9,976 nt of DNA from Rubripirellula sp. (GTDB lineage: Bacteria; Planctomycetota; Planctomycetia; Pirellulales; Pirellulaceae), in contig JARFQX010000313.1 in the NCBI GenBank assembly GCA_029287555.1, positions 1 through 9,976 on the forward strand, in the 5' to 3' direction. Both the position numbers and the translations under genes were made by a program. Below are positions 7,488 to 9,976 of this stretch, in pieces; positions within the stretch are counted from its first letter, which is position 1, and every line of letters begins with the position of its first letter. The notes under the pieces are model-generated. The model searched no databases. It saw only the letters and a list, made by a program, of their open reading frames with translations, and was not told the DNA's origin.

Positions 7488-8534
7488 GCTCACAAACCAG
7501 AATTTGAAAGCGATCGCCCTCTGGAAGTTCAACGGATGGCCATTGTGTGAACTTCATTGCGAACGGTTCACTGTATTGTCCAGTGAACGGGTCGAACCAG
7601 GAAAGCTTCATCGTGTCGCCACAGTTTCTGGGCGGCCGCAATCCCAGGAAATCACATTCCTTCGGCACGTAGTACAGAAACAGGTCTTTACCATTGTGAA
7701 GACAGAAGCCCGCATTGCTTTTCTTGTCCCCCGCGATCATTTGATCGACCTGAAACCGATCGACGAATTCGCGCATGTGCCGGTAGTACTCCAGCTTCGG
7801 ACGCGCGTCGGGCGCTAGTACTGTGATGTCCGGGATGACCACGTTTCACGCCGCACCCTGCCAATAGTGCGTTGGATAGGTGCCCGCGAAAACGCACTGA
7901 TAGGCTCGCTCCAGGCAAACTTCAGGCGAAACGTAATTCCCGGTAAACACGACGTAGGGACCGCGCTCGTATCCACCATGCTCGATGTTAAGGATGGGTT
8001 TGCCCGGAATCGCGTTGCGCACGTTTCGCATCACGCCGATCCCCGCTGAGTTCTCGGCATCGAGTGCGAACAACCAATCGGATTCAAACGCGATTGGAAA
8101 GTGACCTTCCCCATTGGCATATGCAAACCGCAGCTTGTTGTCCGAATCGATTTGAATGCCACCTCTGCGGTAACTATCTGCGGGCTGCACCGTCAATCGC
8201 CCGGTCTGTTGATCGAGCGGAGCAAGACGAGACGATGTCGAATAGCTCCAGGTGCCGGCGGAAGGTGGGGCGAATCGAATCAGAAACTCGTTGTTACCGT
8301 TGTAAAAACCGTCGACCGACAACGATTCTCCTCTTCGCTGGCAAAGTCCGCTGAAAATTCAACATCAATCGGATTCCCCGGAGTTTGGTCGACTTGAAAT
8401 CGAATATCGAGGACATCCCAATGATGTACCGTCATCTCGCCGCCTAGCTGGTGAACGACTGCCTCGCTTGCCGCCGTGGGAACGGCGAAGCATGCTGTCG
8501 CCAAGGTCACCATCGCAACAACCGCGGTGATCGA
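7477..8534 (-). pseudogene. Broken DUF5060/DUF4038-type glycoside hydrolase (frameshift, internal deletion, in-frame TGA)
   Basis: Reading leftwards from about 8534, a signal-peptide-like run (SITAVVAMVTLATACFAVPTAA) leads into a DUF5060-like beta-sandwich: HHWDVLDIRF, GNPIDVEF. A one-base frameshift between about 8345 and 8323 moves the frame. The domain resumes with VDGFYNGNNEFLIRFAPP and GTWSYSTSS, then FPIAFESDWLFALDAEN. There the sequence jumps to AGIGVMRNVRNAIPGKPILNIEHGGYERG, which I take as the late barrel region holding a candidate catalytic Glu. Around 200 residues or more of the (beta/alpha)8 barrel seem to be missing (join near 8050). The frame then meets TGA at 7846-7848, between QGAA and NVVIPDI, where TGG (Trp) is expected. 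It continues to a Collagen_bind_2-like tail (WFDPFTGQY) and a stop at 7477-7479. By family this would be a periplasmic or surface exo-hydrolase of algal oligosaccharides. No activity is likely now. Confidence 0.72.
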
Positions 8535-9517
8535 ATTATGTTCGGCAAGGTGTCCGGTCGTCGTCTTGGTGGGGCCCTCGCCATAGGTCTTCCAATAGGT
8601 GGTTCCGTAAATCGCTTCGCCGTTGACACGCAGCCAGTTTCCAACACTTAGCAAGATCTCGCGATCCTTTTCTGGGATCGTACCATCAGCGCGGGGCCCG
8701 ACATTCAGAAGCAAACAACCATTCTTGGAAGCAATGTCAACGAGATCATCGACCAGTCGCCCTGCGGTCCTATATTTCTGGTTTTCCGTGTAACCCCAGG
8801 AACTGCTGCTGATGGCCGTGTCGGTCTGCCAAAACGGGGTGCGAATCGCATCCATCGTCGAGCGTTCCAGATCGAGAACGGCAGCACCTTCTGGAAAGGC
8901 TTGCCACTTGTAGTTGATGATCCCGAGTGGTCCTTCACGCTTGGAGGTGACGTTGTAGTAGTAGGCAGCAAACCGCTTGAGATACGGTGAGAAATGGTTC
9001 TCTGCGAACGTCGTTTCCTGGCTGTTCGTGATTCCGAAATCGAACCAGACCAGATCCGGATCGTACTTGTCGACCAGTTCGCAGGTGCGAGCGAGCCAGT
9101 CTTCCTTGAACTGCTGATCCTGAGGCTCAAAACGCTTCTTGTAGTCAGCGGCGTCCTCTTTAAACAAAAACGGCATTGGGCGACCGTACAAACGCGCATA
9201 CTTGGGATCCGCGCTATCGAATTCGGGACGCCGGACAAAGTACTTCCAATTGAATGCGCGATGACTGCTCACCCCGAATTTCATCCCGCGTTTGCGTGCC
9301 GCCGTGCGCAACTCTTCGATGATGTCTCGCTTGGGCCCCATCTCGGACGCGTCCCATTCTGTGAAACTGCAGTCGTACATGGGAAATCCGTCGTGGTGTT
9401 CGGCAACAGGCACGACATACTTGGCCCCCGACTGCTTGAACAGTTCAACCCATTCGTTCGGGTTAAATTTTCCGCTTTGAACTTGGGGATGAAAGCTTTG
9501 CAGTCGGTGGCGAAACA
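8535..9517 (-). pseudogene. Broken GH29 alpha-L-fucosidase / alpha-L-galactosidase-like gene
   Basis: GH29 homology begins abruptly right after the fucP stop: CFATDCKAFIPKFKAE in one frame (about 9517-9470), then FNPNEWVELFKQSGAKYVV in the next. A one-base loss in an A4 run (9468-9471) explains the switch. The core follows: PVAEHHDGFPMYDCSFTEWD, then RGMKFGVSSHRAFNW, then DPDLVWFDFG, whose Asp after WF matches the family nucleophile (position near 9041). NGCLLLNVGPRADGTIP marks the end of the barrel. The sequence reaches YGTTYWKTYGEGPTK...GHLAEHN and then passes in frame into the signal peptide of the DUF5060 gene, so the usual C-terminal segment is gone. The first 80-100 residues (signal peptide and first strand) are missing too. 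GH29 enzymes release alpha-L-fucose by retention, and some release L-galactose from porphyran fragments. Next to FucP, either sugar makes sense. As written, the gene has no proper start. Confidence 0.82.
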
Positions 9518-9519
9518 GC

Positions 9520-9959
9520 TCAGGCAGGCGCAGGCGTGTCGCGTTCGAATTTGGCGAAGGTTCGTATGCCGTAAATCGCGATCAGCACAAAACACGCGGC
9601 GGGCAACCAGAACGATTCGCGAACCCCGAATGAATCAATGAGTTCGCCTTGAAACTTGGTCAACACGGCGCCACCGACAATTGCCATGATCAAGAATGCG
9701 GAACCCAGTTTGGATTCTTCTTCGGTTAGCGAGTGGAGCGCGATTCCATAGATCGTCGGGAACATCAATGACATGCACGCGGAAACCATCACCAGACTGA
9801 TCAAGCCAATATTGCCCGGCAAGTAGATGGCGCCGGCCGTGAAGCCAAACGCGCCACATGCAAACGTCGTCAGCATTCGGCCGGGGCTGAAGTAACGCAG
9901 CAGTGCAGTGCATACCCAACGGCTGCACAGGAAGATGATCATAGCGACGATGTTGTAGG
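9520..9959 (-). CDS. fucP: L-fucose:H+ symporter-like permease (FucP family, MFS), C-terminal third only
   Basis: About 145 residues are visible, open at the contig end and stopping at the TGA at 9520-9522. The sequence is strongly hydrophobic, with about four or five membrane segments. It includes the FucP-like stretches AYNIVAMIIFLCSRW, then LMFPTIYGIALHSL, then SKLGSAFLIMAIVGGAVL and FQGELIDSFG. Full-length FucP proteins are about 430-440 residues, so some 290 are off the contig. The protein sits in the inner membrane and takes up L-fucose with protons. E. coli FucP also accepts L-galactose and D-arabinose, which matters given the neighbours. It is the first gene of the visible cluster, and GH29 homology starts within a few bases of its stop codon. 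The 17 bases beyond 9959 are adapter, so the codons they would add are not real. Confidence 0.82.
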
Positions 9960-9976
9960 CTGTCTCTTATACACAT
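9960..9976. other. Residual Nextera transposon mosaic-end adapter at contig end
   Basis: The last 17 bases, CTGTCTCTTATACACAT, match the Tn5 mosaic end used in Nextera libraries (CTGTCTCTTATACACATCT) without mismatch. They are sequencing adapter, not genome. An apparent protein starting MCIRDS from the reverse complement is the usual translation artefact of this adapter. Confidence 0.97.

Noticed and set aside
7846..7848. Selenocysteine or general TGA recoding
   Set aside because: The expected residue is Trp, I did not see a SECIS-like hairpin directly after it, and other genes here end in TGA.
9635..9976. Minus-strand ORF starting MCIRDS
   Set aside because: It starts in adapter sequence, and the rest is the wrong frame of fucP.
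1..9976. CRISPR array, tRNA/rRNA, insertion sequence or phage genes
   Set aside because: I saw no regularly spaced repeats, cloverleaf-like segment, transposase, integrase or phage motif on either strand.

Overview
The window looks like the end of a contig from a marine planctomycete (Pirellulaceae / Rhodopirellula-like). Supporting signs are several formylglycine sulfatases beside algal-polysaccharide hydrolases, an Arg-rich N-terminus ending in a LESRNLLA motif on a secreted protein, and genes without clear Shine-Dalgarno sequences. The taxon is inferred from gene style, not from a marker gene. Every supported gene lies on the minus strand, so transcription runs from the right end of the window to the left.

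Layout in transcription order. At 9960-9976 the contig ends in a leftover Nextera transposon end. Next come the 3' third of a FucP-type sugar:H+ symporter (9520-9959), a broken GH29 alpha-L-fucosidase/L-galactosidase-like gene (8535-9517), and a broken DUF5060/DUF4038-type glycoside hydrolase (7477-8534). They are followed by an open but chimeric double sulfatase (4956-7487), a 3' remnant that looks like a PhoD-type phosphatase (4678-4968), an apparently intact GH16 endo-galactanase-like enzyme (3691-4584) and a sulfatase fragment that stops just after its CxPSR active-site motif (3228-3629). After a 435-base non-coding stretch comes a large secreted 5'-nucleotidase/choice-of-anchor I protein (1-2792) that runs off the left edge.

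The carbohydrate genes fit one pathway. GH16 would cut a sulfated (red-algal type) galactan, sulfatases would remove ester sulfate, GH29 would release L-fucose or L-galactose, and FucP would import it. This substrate assignment is an inference from the family combination.

The most striking feature is that nearly every gene between 3228 and 9517 lacks a segment. There are joins that delete gene ends or middles (about 3325, 4965, 6045, 8050, 8535 and 9517), two single-base frameshifts (about 8323-8345 and 9468-9471) and one in-frame TGA where Trp is expected (7846-7848). All pieces keep the same strand and a plausible order. The flanking nucleotidase gene and the visible fucP part are clean. 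Either a polysaccharide-utilisation locus is decaying through repeated short deletions, or the assembly joined pieces wrongly. The sequence alone cannot decide between these. I found no mobile element, RNA gene or CRISPR array, and no defence or otherwise new multi-gene system.
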